Positions 7,413 through 15,732 of a stretch of 37,899 nucleotides of DNA are shown piece after piece (positions within the stretch are counted from its first letter, which is position 1; each line of letters starts with the position of its first letter). The notes beneath the pieces were generated by a model that saw nothing but the letters and a program-made list of their open reading frames with translations, searched no databases and was not told the DNA's origin. The stretch covers positions 1 to 37,899 of the forward strand of contig CBFDCQ010000028.1 in NCBI GenBank assembly GCA_965603355.1, in the 5' to 3' direction. The position numbers were made by a program, and so were the translations under genes. This DNA comes from CBFDCQ01 sp965603355. Lineage in GTDB: Bacteria; Hydrogenedentota; CAZGCA01; CBFDCQ01.

Positions 7413-8243
7413 ATGGCAGTTGCTACGATGCGAGAACTTCTAGAGGCGGGAGTCCATTTCGGCCACCTGACGCGCCGATGGAATCCCAAGATGGGCAGGT
7501 TCATCTTCGGCAAGCGTAACGGCATATACATCATAGACTTGCAGAAGACTATGGCTCAGCTTCAACGCGCGTACCTGTTCATACGAGGGGTCGCTGAGGA
7601 AGGCAGAAGCGTGCTCTTCGTTGGAACAAAAAGGCAGGCGCAGGAGCCCGTCCGCGAACAGGCCACCCGCTCCGGGACGTTCTACGTGAACCAGCGGTGG
7701 CTTGGAGGGACTCTCACGAACTTCTCCACAGTGAAGAAGAGCGTGCGGCGAATGAAAACGATCCACGGCAGGGACGAGCAGGGAGAGCTGGACCGCCTGT
7801 CAAAAAAAGAGGCTCAATCGCTCAGGAAGGTAGCGCTTAAGCTCAACAAGAACCTCTGCGGAATCGCGGACATGGAGCAGCTTCCAGCGATCGTGTTCAT
7901 CGTGGATACGAAGAAGGAGGCAATAGCTCTGAGGGAAGCGCGCAAACTGAAGATTCCGTCGGTGGGGATCGTCGACACCAACTCCGATCCCGACGAGGTT
8001 ACCTATCCGATACCCGGCAATGACGACGCGATCCGCTCGATCAACCTTTTCTGCCGGGTCGCCGCCGAGGCCGTTATCGACGGAAGAGGCCGGTGGGAAA
8101 AGGTAGTCCAGGAAGCTGAAGAAGAGAAAGCGGCAGAGCTCGCCAGCGAGGTCGTTGAGGTTGAAGACACCGAACAACCGGAATCCAGTCCGGAGCCCGC
8201 GGAAGAGACGTCCCCTGAACAGAAGAAGACCGAGGAGGAGTAG
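7413..8243 (+). CDS. rpsB: 30S ribosomal protein S2
   Basis: Small-subunit ribosomal protein of 276 residues. The start at 7413 (MAVATMRELLEAGVHFGH) follows GGGAGG at 7401-7406. The family features HLTRRWNPKM, IYIIDLQKT, FVGTKRQAQ, RWLGGTLTNF and IPVGN-like IPGNDDAIRSI are present. Beyond the usual core it has an acidic tail of about 45 residues rich in Glu and Pro; similar acidic tails are seen on AtpA and AtpD in this window. It is first in the rpsB-tsf-pyrH-frr operon, with tsf only 3 bases downstream. Confidence 0.98.
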   Translation: MAVATMRELLEAGVHFGHLTRRWNPKMGRFIFGKRNGIYIIDLQKTMAQLQRAYLFIRGVAEEGRSVLFVGTKRQAQEPVREQATRSGTFYVNQRWLGGTLTNFSTVKKSVRRMKTIHGRDEQGELDRLSKKEAQSLRKVALKLNKNLCGIADMEQLPAIVFIVDTKKEAIALREARKLKIPSVGIVDTNSDPDEVTYPIPGNDDAIRSINLFCRVAAEAVIDGRGRWEKVVQEAEEEKAAELASEVVEVEDTEQPESSPEPAEETSPEQKKTEEE

Positions 8244-8246
8244 TGC

Positions 8247-8852
8247 ATGGAGATTTCAGCGTCTCTCGTTAAGGAACTGCGCAACAAAACGGGTGCCGGC
8301 ATGATGGCGTGCAAGAAGGCGCTTCAGGAGAAGGAAGGTGACATCGAAGCCGCCGGCGTGTTGCTGCGTGAACAGGGCATCGCCGATGCCGCAAAACGAG
8401 CGTCTAAACCCACCGGGCAAGGCACTATAGGCAGCTACATTCACGGACAAGGCAAGATTGGCGTACTGCTTGAGGTGAATTGCGAGACCGATTTTGTCGC
8501 CCGAAATGCCGATTTCCAGAAGTTCGTGAAAGACATTGCCATGCAGGTGTGCTCGGCAGACCCCCTTTATGTATCCCGCGAGGAGGTTCCCGCGGAGGTC
8601 GTCGAAGGCGAGCACGCCATATACAGGACGCAAGCCGCGGCAACGGGTAAGCCCGAGAAAATACTCGACCGGATCGCCGACGGGAAGATGGAGAAATTCT
8701 ACGAGCGCGTATGCTTGTTGGATCAGCCGTTTAACCAGGACGATAGTATGAAGATACGCGATTACCTGACCGAGATAACGGCCAAACTAGGCGAGAACGT
8801 CAAGATTCAGCGTTTCGCCAGGTTCCAACTCGGAGAGGCTTTGGAAACGTAG
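8247..8852 (+). CDS. tsf: Elongation factor Ts
   Basis: Nucleotide exchange factor for EF-Tu. It has 201 residues, the short form with a single core subdomain as in Thermus, rather than about 280 as in E. coli. The N-terminal UBA-like part has LVKELRNKTGAGMMACKKAL, and the signature ETDFVARNADFQKFVKD lies near residues 79-95. The RBS is the GAGGAGGAG that ends rpsB, 3 bases before its stop, so the two genes are probably translationally coupled. Confidence 0.97.
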   Translation: MEISASLVKELRNKTGAGMMACKKALQEKEGDIEAAGVLLREQGIADAAKRASKPTGQGTIGSYIHGQGKIGVLLEVNCETDFVARNADFQKFVKDIAMQVCSADPLYVSREEVPAEVVEGEHAIYRTQAAATGKPEKILDRIADGKMEKFYERVCLLDQPFNQDDSMKIRDYLTEITAKLGENVKIQRFARFQLGEALET

Positions 8853-8897
8853 CACAACATCTTCCAGCCCGGCGCTTAACGCTGGAGGAGGCCAAGT

Positions 8898-9620
8898 TTG
8901 GGCGAACCTGCTTACAGGCGTGTGGTTCTAAAACTGAGCGGCGAAGCGTTTCAGGGCGAGCTTGGCTACGGCATTGACCACACGGTGGCTGATTCTCTTG
9001 CGAGCGAAATTGCCGGGCTGATCAAGTATGATGTCGAGATCGGCCTGGTCGTAGGTGGTGGAAACATCTTTCGCGGGGAGCCTGCCAGCAAAGCGGGGAT
9101 GGAGAGAACGACCGCCGACTACATCGGCATGCTGGCCACGATAATCAACGCCCTGAGCCTGCAGGACGCTCTCGAGAAGAAGGACGTCCAGACTCGCGTA
9201 ATGACCGCGATCGAAATGCAGGAGCTGGCGGAACCCTACATAAGACGCCGGGCGATACGCCATCTCGAGAAGAAGCGAGTCGTCATTTTCGCAGGTGGTA
9301 CCGGCAACCCCTACTTCACTACCGACACTGCCGCTGCCCTCAGAGCCATAGAGATCCGAGCGGACGTCATACTTAAGGGCACTAAGGTTGACGGCGTGTA
9401 CGATAAGGACCCGAAGCAGTCCGCCGACGCGAAAAGGTTCGCGCAACTTACCTACATGGATGTGTTGAATCGCGAGTTGAGGGTGATGGACGCAACAGCT
9501 GTGTCGTTGTGCAAGGAGAACTCTGTGCCTATCGTTGTGTTCGATGTCACTACGAAAGGAAACATCGAGAGAGTGGTGTTGGGTGACGGGATTGGTACTC
9601 TTGTAACTAACGGGGTCTAG
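8898..9620 (+). CDS. pyrH: Uridylate kinase (UMP kinase)
   Basis: Phosphorylates UMP to UDP in pyrimidine nucleotide synthesis. It has 240 residues of the amino-acid-kinase fold: LKLSGEAFQGE (12-22), VVGGGNIFRG, RRAIRHLEKKRVVIFAGGTGNPYFTTDTAAALRA-type core, and the end GIGTLVTNG. The start is TTG at 8898, preceded by GGAGGAGG at 8884-8891; no ATG is available in frame near the conserved N-terminus. It sits between tsf and frr, the standard order. Confidence 0.97.
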   Translation: MGEPAYRRVVLKLSGEAFQGELGYGIDHTVADSLASEIAGLIKYDVEIGLVVGGGNIFRGEPASKAGMERTTADYIGMLATIINALSLQDALEKKDVQTRVMTAIEMQELAEPYIRRRAIRHLEKKRVVIFAGGTGNPYFTTDTAAALRAIEIRADVILKGTKVDGVYDKDPKQSADAKRFAQLTYMDVLNRELRVMDATAVSLCKENSVPIVVFDVTTKGNIERVVLGDGIGTLVTNGV

Positions 9621-9623
9621 GTC

Positions 9624-10178
9624 ATGAAAGAGCTAAAGAGAAAAGCCAAAGATAAGATGGGCAAAACGGTGGAGGCGACGCGCGCAGAGCTTGCCAGTAT
9701 ACGCTCCGGACGGGCTTCAGCGGCGCTCGTGGACAGCGTGCGAGTCGATTACTATGGTACTGAGACACCGCTGAACCAGCTCGCCAACATCGCCGTGCCC
9801 GAAGCGCGACTTCTGGTCATCACGCCGTGGGACAAGACCCAGATCGGCGGCATCGAGAAGGCTCTGTTGAAGGCCGACTTGGGATTGACTCCAAACAACG
9901 ACGGCAACGTCATTCGCATTCCGATCCCGTCTCTGACTGAAGAGCGCAGAAAGGATCTCGTCAAAAGGGTCAAGCACATTGCAGAAGAAGGCAAGGTGGC
10001 GCTGCGCAACATACGCCGCGACGCCAACGAGGCGATCAAGAAGGCGGAGAAAAGCGGCAGCGTACCTGAGGATGACGCTCGCAGGCATAAGGACGACGTT
10101 CAGAAAATAACGGATGAGTTCTCGAAAAAGGTCGATGAGCTCGCCGAGACAAAAGAGGCCGAGATCATGGAGGTATAG
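9624..10178 (+). CDS. frr: Ribosome recycling factor
   Basis: Splits post-termination ribosomes with EF-G. It has 184 residues, the family's usual length. Family motifs include the conserved ASIRSGRASAALVD near residues 25-38, VDYYGTETPLNQLA, and IPIPSLTEERRKDLVKRVK. It starts 3 bases after the pyrH stop (ATG at 9624) and is followed by a small open frame and a strong terminator. Confidence 0.98.
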   Translation: MKELKRKAKDKMGKTVEATRAELASIRSGRASAALVDSVRVDYYGTETPLNQLANIAVPEARLLVITPWDKTQIGGIEKALLKADLGLTPNNDGNVIRIPIPSLTEERRKDLVKRVKHIAEEGKVALRNIRRDANEAIKKAEKSGSVPEDDARRHKDDVQKITDEFSKKVDELAETKEAEIMEV

Positions 10179-10180
10179 GT

Positions 10181-10291
10181 ATGATCTCGCTGGATACAGG
10201 TTTGCGCGCTTATGGAACAGGCAGGGCGGATACGGCGGTGAGCCGTGTGCGTGCCGCGAGCCTCTCTGCCCGAACGGTTTCAGTATACTGA
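10181..10291 (+). CDS. Possible 36-residue open frame after frr
   Basis: An ATG two bases after the frr stop has GGAGG at 7 bases distance and opens a 36-codon frame ending in TGA at 10289-10291. The product is Arg/Ala/Ser-rich (MISLDTGLRAYGTGRADTAV at its start) and resembles no family I know. The strong RBS spacing is the only positive evidence; it may be a chance frame within the 3' region before the terminator. Confidence 0.22.
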   Translation: MISLDTGLRAYGTGRADTAVSRVRAASLSARTVSVY

Positions 10292-10302
10292 ACCGGTTTT
10301 CG

Positions 10303-10352
10303 CCGCGACCCGTCCGATTCGGACATAAACGGAGGGCGGTCGCGGCTTTTTT
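10303..10352 (+). terminator. Rho-independent terminator of the rpsB-tsf-pyrH-frr operon
   Basis: CCGCGACC (10303-10310) pairs with GGTCGCGG (10338-10345) and is followed by CTTTTTT (10346-10352). A further small hairpin GTCCGATTCGGAC lies in the loop. It separates the frr transcript from uppS 30 bases downstream. Confidence 0.88.
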
Positions 10353-10382
10353 ACTGCATTCAGCCGGAGAGGGCTCCAGTTG

Positions 10383-11129
10383 ATGACGGCAAAGTCACTT
10401 GAGAGCAAGATAGATAAGACGAGTATCCCCGCACATATTGCCATTATCATGGACGGAAACGGCAGATGGGCGCGGGAACGCGGTCTGCCGCGCACGGCCG
10501 GCCATCGGGCGGGCGCCGATACCGTTCGCGCGGTCGTGGAAGGATGCAGGGAGCTTGGCGTGAATTCGTTGACCCTTTATGCTTTCTCGACGGAGAATTG
10601 GAGACGACCAAGACGAGAGATACGCACGTTATGGTCGCTCCTGAAGAGGTACCTCCGGAAAGAAGTGGCCAAACTCCATGAGCAGGGCATTCGGTTTCGC
10701 GCAGTAGGCAGAATAAAAGAGCTGCCACCGGACGTTCAGGAGGAGTTGAAAAAAGCCGAGCAGAAAACGCGAAATAACGCGGCCATGACTCTCAACCTCG
10801 CGCTAAACTACGGCGGACAACAGGAGATAGCGGACGCCGCGCAACGCATGGCCGCCGACGCCAAGAAAGGCAAGATACGGGTGCGCGAGATCGACCCTGC
10901 GCTTCTCGAACAATACCTCTACGCACCCGATGCTGCAAGAGTCGACCTCCTAATCCGCTCCGGCGGCGAACACAGGATCAGCAACTTCTTGCTGTGGCAA
11001 CTATCCTACGCGGAACTTGTGATAACCGAAACGCTCTGGCCGGATTTCTCTAAGGAAGAACTGTACCGGGCCATTGTCGAGTTTCAGAACAGGGAGCGGC
11101 GCTTTGGTGCTATCGGCAAGTCGGGCTAA
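10383..11129 (+). CDS. uppS: Isoprenyl transferase (undecaprenyl diphosphate synthase)
   Basis: Cis-prenyltransferase that makes the C55 lipid carrier for peptidoglycan and other envelope glycans. It has 248 residues from the ATG at 10383, with GGAGAGGG about 8 bases upstream. It shows the family signatures IAIIMDGNGRWA (catalytic Asp), GHRAGADTVR, LTLYAFSTENWRRP, NLALNYGGQQEI and RSGGEHRISNFLLWQLSYAE. No obvious promoter is found between it and the preceding terminator, so read-through or an atypical promoter must serve it. It overlaps cdsA. Confidence 0.97.
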   Translation: MTAKSLESKIDKTSIPAHIAIIMDGNGRWARERGLPRTAGHRAGADTVRAVVEGCRELGVNSLTLYAFSTENWRRPRREIRTLWSLLKRYLRKEVAKLHEQGIRFRAVGRIKELPPDVQEELKKAEQKTRNNAAMTLNLALNYGGQQEIADAAQRMAADAKKGKIRVREIDPALLEQYLYAPDAARVDLLIRSGGEHRISNFLLWQLSYAELVITETLWPDFSKEELYRAIVEFQNRERRFGAIGKSG

Positions 11130-11955
11130 GTTAGATGAGTCGGGCGGCATACTGCTTCGCCTGTTGACGGCGGGCGCCGCAATGCTGGTGATTTGCGCGC
11201 TCGCTTTTCACGAACCGCTGCACCCGGCTTTCGACGTTCTCGTATCGCTCGCAATCGCTGTGGGCATGCTCGAGTTTTACGGTCTCGTGCGCGCGGCAGG
11301 TATCGGCCCTGAAAGTTTCTGGGGCACGCTCGGCGGGCTATGGGTATCCGCCGCGGCCTGTCTGGGTTTCCTGAACCTGAACATAGGCTTGTTGACGGCA
11401 TCGTTGGTGGTCGCGACGGCTCATCTCTTGAGAGGCAACCGTAACATTGCGGGACTCGCGACTTCCGTTTTCGGGCTCGTGTACGTGGCATGGATGGGCG
11501 GTCACATCATCCTTCTGAGGTCCCTGCCCGACACAGGCGTGGGACATATTATGATCCTGTTCTTCATCGTGTGGCTGAACGATGCCGGCGCCTACGGGAT
11601 AGGCAGAGGATTCGGGCGGTACAAGCTTCCCGCGACGATAAGCCCGAATAAGACACTGGAGGGGTGTGTGGGCGGGCTCTTGTTCGCGGCCCTCGGCGCG
11701 GCCATATTAAAGGAGTTCCAGTTGATCGGAGCCACGTTCCTGCCGGCATACAGCCGCGCGCAGTACGTGCTGATCGCGTTTGCGCTAAGTGCGGCGGGAC
11801 AGCTGGGAGACCTGACTGAGTCGTACATCAAGAGGGATGCAGGGGTCAAGGATTCGGGCCGGTTCTTCCCGGGACACGGCGGCTTGCTGGATAGGTGTGA
11901 TGGAATGTTGTTCGCGGCACCGATTCTCTATTATCTCGCAAAGAACCTGCCTTGA
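11107..11955 (+). CDS. cdsA: Phosphatidate cytidylyltransferase (CDP-diglyceride synthase)
   Basis: Integral membrane enzyme converting phosphatidic acid and CTP to CDP-diacylglycerol for phospholipid synthesis. There are about seven to eight hydrophobic helices. The family signature near the C-terminus reads SYIKRDAGVKDSGRFFPGHG followed by GLLDRCD, and SPNKTLEG is present. No ATG suits the N-terminus; the GTG at 11107 is chosen because GGGAGCGG lies about 10 bases upstream, though the adjacent TTG at 11104 is equally possible. It overlaps the end of uppS by 23 bases. Confidence 0.93.
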   Translation: MLSASRAKLDESGGILLRLLTAGAAMLVICALAFHEPLHPAFDVLVSLAIAVGMLEFYGLVRAAGIGPESFWGTLGGLWVSAAACLGFLNLNIGLLTASLVVATAHLLRGNRNIAGLATSVFGLVYVAWMGGHIILLRSLPDTGVGHIMILFFIVWLNDAGAYGIGRGFGRYKLPATISPNKTLEGCVGGLLFAALGAAILKEFQLIGATFLPAYSRAQYVLIAFALSAAGQLGDLTESYIKRDAGVKDSGRFFPGHGGLLDRCDGMLFAAPILYYLAKNLP

Positions 11956-12008
11956 ACAGGGAACGATATTCACGGGCCACGCACAGCTGGGATGGAGGAT
12001 GATGGGAA

Positions 12009-13119
12009 ATGTATGAGGAAGAAAGTACGCGACTCGCGGAGCTGGCTGCCAGGTTGAAGAACCTGAGCGACTGCCTTTGACGCCGACGGCAAGAGAAAAC
12101 GGGTTGCTGATCTGGAGAAGAAGATGACGGCGCCCGATTTCTGGGATGAATCGGGATCCACGCAGCCGGTTATCGCGGAGGTAAAACGGCTGCAGGCGCT
12201 GCTGCAATCCGTTGACGCCGTGACGCGCGAGTTGGAGGACGCTCAGGTCCTTCTCGAGCTTGCCTCGGAAGAGCAAGATCTCAGCATGAAGGACGAGCTC
12301 GAACAGGCAGCACGTAAAGTCACGAAAGATCTGGACGAACTCGAGTTGCAAAGCCTGCTCAGCAATGAGAAAGACCCCAAAAACGCCATATTGGCTATCC
12401 ATCCGGGCGCCGGCGGAACGGAATCGTGCGATTGGGCGGAGATGCTGCTCAGGATGTACCTCAGATGGACCGAACAGCATGGGTACACCCACGAGATGGT
12501 CGACCTGCAGTCCGGCGACGAGGCCGGCATTAAGAGCGCAACTCTCACCGTGGAAGGACCTTACGCGTACGGGTACCTCAAGGCCGAAGAGGGTGTGCAC
12601 CGGCTCGTGCGCATATCACCATTTGATGCCAACCGCCGCCGACACACGTCGTTTGCGGCCATCGAGGTGCTCCCGGAAGCCGATGACGACATTGATGTAG
12701 ACATAGATGAGAAAGACCTGCGCATAGACTACTACCGGGCAAGCGGTGCAGGGGGTCAACACGTGAACAAGACCTCATCAGCAGTCCGCATCACCCACAT
12801 TCCCACCGGCATAGTCGCCCAGTGCCAGAATGAGCGGTCCCAATATCGCAACCGCGCCACGGCCATGAAAGTGCTCAAGGCACGCCTATCGGATAAGCTG
12901 GTCAAGGAGCGCGAGAAGGAGCTCGCGAAGGAGAGAGGCGAACAGAGCGAAGTTGCCTGGGGAAGCCAGATACGCAGCTACGTCCTGCACCCTTACCAGA
13001 TGGTGAAGGACCACCGTACCGGCGTCGAGACGGGCAACACAAAGGCTGTCCTCGACGGCGACCTAGACCAGTTCATCGAAGAGTACCTCAAGGTCTGTCT
13101 AAGCAAGGAGTCCCGGTAA
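12009..13119 (+). CDS. prfB: Peptide chain release factor 2, made by programmed +1 frameshift
   Basis: Releases peptides at UGA and UAA codons. Translation from the ATG at 12009 gives 23 codons (MYEEESTRLAELAARLKNLS, then DCL) and meets an in-frame UGA at 12078-12080. After a +1 slip at CTT TGA C the frame continues DADGKRKRVADLEKKMTAPD to the TAA at 13117-13119, giving a protein of about 369 residues. The anticodon-like SPF (RISPFDANRR) and the GGQ loop (SGAGGQHVNKTSSAVR) are present. The stop overlaps the next ATG by one base. If the shift were ignored, the gene would look N-terminally truncated, starting at 12124. Confidence 0.96.
12075..12081 (+). promoter_or_regulatory. prfB frameshift site CTTTGAC
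   Basis: The slippery CTT followed by TGA and C is the conserved core of RF2 autoregulation: low RF2 favours slipping to the +1 frame. The usual Shine-Dalgarno-like AGGGGG just upstream is not visible here; the bases before it read AGCGACTGC. Confidence 0.9.
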
Positions 13120-15248
13120 TGAACAGCCCAGCGAGCGCGATCAACCTCGGCGTGCAGTACTACCGTCCACCCTTCCCCGAGCAAAGATACTGGGGCGACG
13201 ACTTTGCTCGCATCAAGGATTCCGGGCTCAATACGGTGCAGCTTTGGGTCCTGTGGTCGTGGGTCGAGCCGAAACCTGGGCAGTTCCGTTTTGAAGATTA
13301 CGACCGTCTCGTTGAACTTGCCGAAAAGAACGGTCTGGGAGTCATCCTCAGCACGATCGCGGAGGTCCAGCCCTATTGGATACATCGAGAAATCCCCGGC
13401 AGCGAAATGATCGACCACATGGGCCGGAAGGTTGTATCGTCCAACCGTGTTGAGTGCCATTTCGGTATCACGCCCGGCGGATGCACCGACCATCCCGGTG
13501 TCTGGGACAGGATGCAGCTGTTTCTGACCGAGGTAGTGACACGATATCGCTCCGCCGCCAACCTCAGCGGGTGGGACGCGTGGAACGAGCTTCGGTGGAA
13601 CGTTCAGGCGGACGGTCTGGTCTGCTTCTGCGAGCATACTCTGGCGGCCTTCCGCAAATGGCTCTCCGACAAGTACGGTGGGCTCGACGGTTTGAACAAG
13701 GCCTGGAAGCGGCGGTACGGCAGTCTTGATGAGGTCATGCCCGGCAAGCTTCCCGACCGCCCCTACACTGAGATGATGGCGTTCGAACATTTCCTTACGT
13801 TGCGTGCAAACCGCCACGGCAAAGCACGTTACGACTTTATCAAGTCCTTGGACCCGACGCACCCTGTCACGGTGCACGGAGGCAATCCGACTCCGTTGTA
13901 CGTCGGCTCCGCGACGGACCACGCTTTGAACAGGGGTAACGACTGGTTTTTTGCCGACGATCTCGACGGGATAGGATGTTCGAGCTTTCCGACGTGGTTC
14001 AAGATGGACGATGCGGATTTTGCCGTGCGTATGGAGATGATCAAGTCCGCTGCTCGCGACAAGAAGGTCTGGCTCAGCGAGCTTCAGGGCGGACGCTCAG
14101 CTATAGGGTTCAAGGCCTTTCAACCGGTAAACGCGGAGTCGCAGCAGCGGTGGGTCTGGAACGGTATCGCTTCCGGCGCCGACACGATCATTTTCTGGTG
14201 CTGGCGTGATGAAGTGTTTGGACGCGAGTCGGCCGGGTTCGGCCTTGCGGGCGACGACGGTTTCGCCGAAGAACGGCTGGCAGCAATGAAAGTGACCGGA
14301 TCGTTGATCGATGAACATGCCGATCTCCTGGCAGCTTACAAGCCGGCGAAGCCCGAGGTCGGGATCATGTTCAGCCCGCAGTCATACTACTTGAACTGGG
14401 CACAGGAAGGCGACGCCAACCGTTCTGGAAAAGCGCTTCTGGGCTACGCCCGTGGCTTGGCCCGCAGGTCCATACCTTTCGCGGTCGTCGAGGAAGAACA
14501 TCTCGACGTCCTGTCCGGGCTCAAGATACTGTTCCTGCCTCGCACGATCGTCACGGACGAAACGACCGAGGAAGCGCTCGCCGATTTCGTCAACGCCGGC
14601 GGGACTCTCGTATGCGAATCCGAATGTGGGGCTTTCAGTCCCCAAGGACTTTACCGTTATCCGGCAGATCGGTTCACGGCCCGGTTGAGCGGTATACGTG
14701 AAGTAGGACGCCGCAGCCTCAATGCCGACTCCATCAAGGCGAAGCTCGCCGGACAAGACCTGAGCCTGGGTGCGACGCAATGGTTGACGCCGTGGCAGCG
14801 CGGCAAGGGCACAGTGCTTGCTGACGGTGAAGACGGCGCGCTCATGGTCGAGGTTCCCGTCGGAAAGCGAAAGCTCGTTCTCTGCGGCGCATATCTTGGC
14901 GACGCCTACCTGCAGAACCGGACCGCCGACTTCGAGACGTTCGTCGAGTCGCTCGCACGCCAGGCAGGCTGGGAACCTGACATTGAAGCGGTCTCTCCAG
15001 CACCGGGCGGGGACTCGTTCGTCTACGTCAAGCCCGGCGAGTCCGATGGGAAGAAGGTTGTATTTGTCTTCCTCCCCCCGGACTGCGATGCGGCCAGTCT
15101 CAGATTCCGCACAGGTTTCTTCCCCGCAGGCCGAGCAAGAGATCTGATCTCCGGCAACGACATTGTTCTCTCCGACGCTGGCGATTGGCAAGAGTGCACG
15201 CTGGATGCGACAGATTGGCGGTTCTCCGTCCTCATTGAGACCCGCTAA
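13119..15248 (+). CDS. GH42-type beta-galactosidase
   Basis: Cytoplasmic glycoside hydrolase of clan GH-A, 709 residues, no signal peptide. The (beta/alpha)8 domain spans about 10-400 (NTVQLWVLWSWVEPKPGQFRF-type start). The acid/base is E157 in WDAWNE and the nucleophile E321 in WLSELQGG; FWCWRDEVFG lies further on. A Rossmann-like trimerization domain follows (about 345-560; VGIMFSPQSYYLNW) and then a C-terminal beta domain. The ATG shares one base with the prfB stop, so it is co-transcribed with prfB and probably translationally coupled, an unusual neighbour for a housekeeping gene. Substrate could be beta-galactosides or alpha-L-arabinopyranosides. Confidence 0.92.
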   Translation: MNSPASAINLGVQYYRPPFPEQRYWGDDFARIKDSGLNTVQLWVLWSWVEPKPGQFRFEDYDRLVELAEKNGLGVILSTIAEVQPYWIHREIPGSEMIDHMGRKVVSSNRVECHFGITPGGCTDHPGVWDRMQLFLTEVVTRYRSAANLSGWDAWNELRWNVQADGLVCFCEHTLAAFRKWLSDKYGGLDGLNKAWKRRYGSLDEVMPGKLPDRPYTEMMAFEHFLTLRANRHGKARYDFIKSLDPTHPVTVHGGNPTPLYVGSATDHALNRGNDWFFADDLDGIGCSSFPTWFKMDDADFAVRMEMIKSAARDKKVWLSELQGGRSAIGFKAFQPVNAESQQRWVWNGIASGADTIIFWCWRDEVFGRESAGFGLAGDDGFAEERLAAMKVTGSLIDEHADLLAAYKPAKPEVGIMFSPQSYYLNWAQEGDANRSGKALLGYARGLARRSIPFAVVEEEHLDVLSGLKILFLPRTIVTDETTEEALADFVNAGGTLVCESECGAFSPQGLYRYPADRFTARLSGIREVGRRSLNADSIKAKLAGQDLSLGATQWLTPWQRGKGTVLADGEDGALMVEVPVGKRKLVLCGAYLGDAYLQNRTADFETFVESLARQAGWEPDIEAVSPAPGGDSFVYVKPGESDGKKVVFVFLPPDCDAASLRFRTGFFPAGRARDLISGNDIVLSDAGDWQECTLDATDWRFSVLIETR

Positions 15249-15256
15249 TCAGGTGG

Positions 15257-15275
15257 GGCGGGCATCCTGCCCGCC
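15257..15275. repeat. Palindromic repeat, GGCGGGCA type, between convergent genes
   Basis: GGCGGGCA-TCC-TGCCCGCC, preceded by GGTGG like the GGCAGACA repeats. It sits between the convergent ends of the GH42 gene and atpC and may serve as a bidirectional end hairpin, although no T tract is present. Confidence 0.75.
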
Positions 15276-15312
15276 GTGGATGGAGTCCCCGCTGGTTGAG
15301 CTGGTAGGACGG

Positions 15313-15726
15313 TCAGAGTTTATCCGTGGTTTGTAGCCTAACAAGGGACCGCTGCAGCGCGAGTTCGGCACGACGCATATCTATGTTCGTCCCTTCATCG
15401 CCACGCAACCTTCTCTCTGCGCGTTCGCGCGCGAGCTTGGCGCGTTCGACGTCGATGGCATCCTCCGCTTCCAACGTCTGGGTCAGCACAATGACCTTGT
15501 CGTTGAGCACCTGGGCGTAACCGCCGTTCACGGCGTACTGTCTAGTTGTACCGCCGGAACACAGCGTCATCACGCCGGCTCTCAGCGCGGAAAGAAACGG
15601 CGTGTGTCCTGGCAGCACGCTGAAATCGCCGTCCGCGCCGGGGATGGTCGCCGAGTCCACAGTGGCCGTCTGAAGCGGTTTCTCGGGCGCCACAATCTCC
15701 ATCTCGATCTTGCCGCTCTCGCTCAT
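15313..15726 (-). CDS. atpC: ATP synthase epsilon subunit
   Basis: Central-stalk subunit of F1, 137 residues. N-terminal beta-sandwich with EMEIVAPEKPLQ, IPGADGDFSVLPGHTPFLSAL and YAVNGGYAQVLNDKVIVLT, then a C-terminal helical hairpin (AERRLRGDEGTNIDMRRAEL). It is the last gene of the ATP synthase operon, 6 bases after atpD. Confidence 0.96.
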   Translation of the reverse strand: MSESGKIEMEIVAPEKPLQTATVDSATIPGADGDFSVLPGHTPFLSALRAGVMTLCSGGTTRQYAVNGGYAQVLNDKVIVLTQTLEAEDAIDVERAKLARERAERRLRGDEGTNIDMRRAELALQRSLVRLQTTDKL

Positions 15727-15732
15727 GCGAGT

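Noticed and set aside
12078..12080. UGA recoded as an amino acid
   Set aside because: UGA ends several other clear genes here (for example atpH at 19794 and the transglutaminase at 28975), and the site is the classic prfB frameshift.
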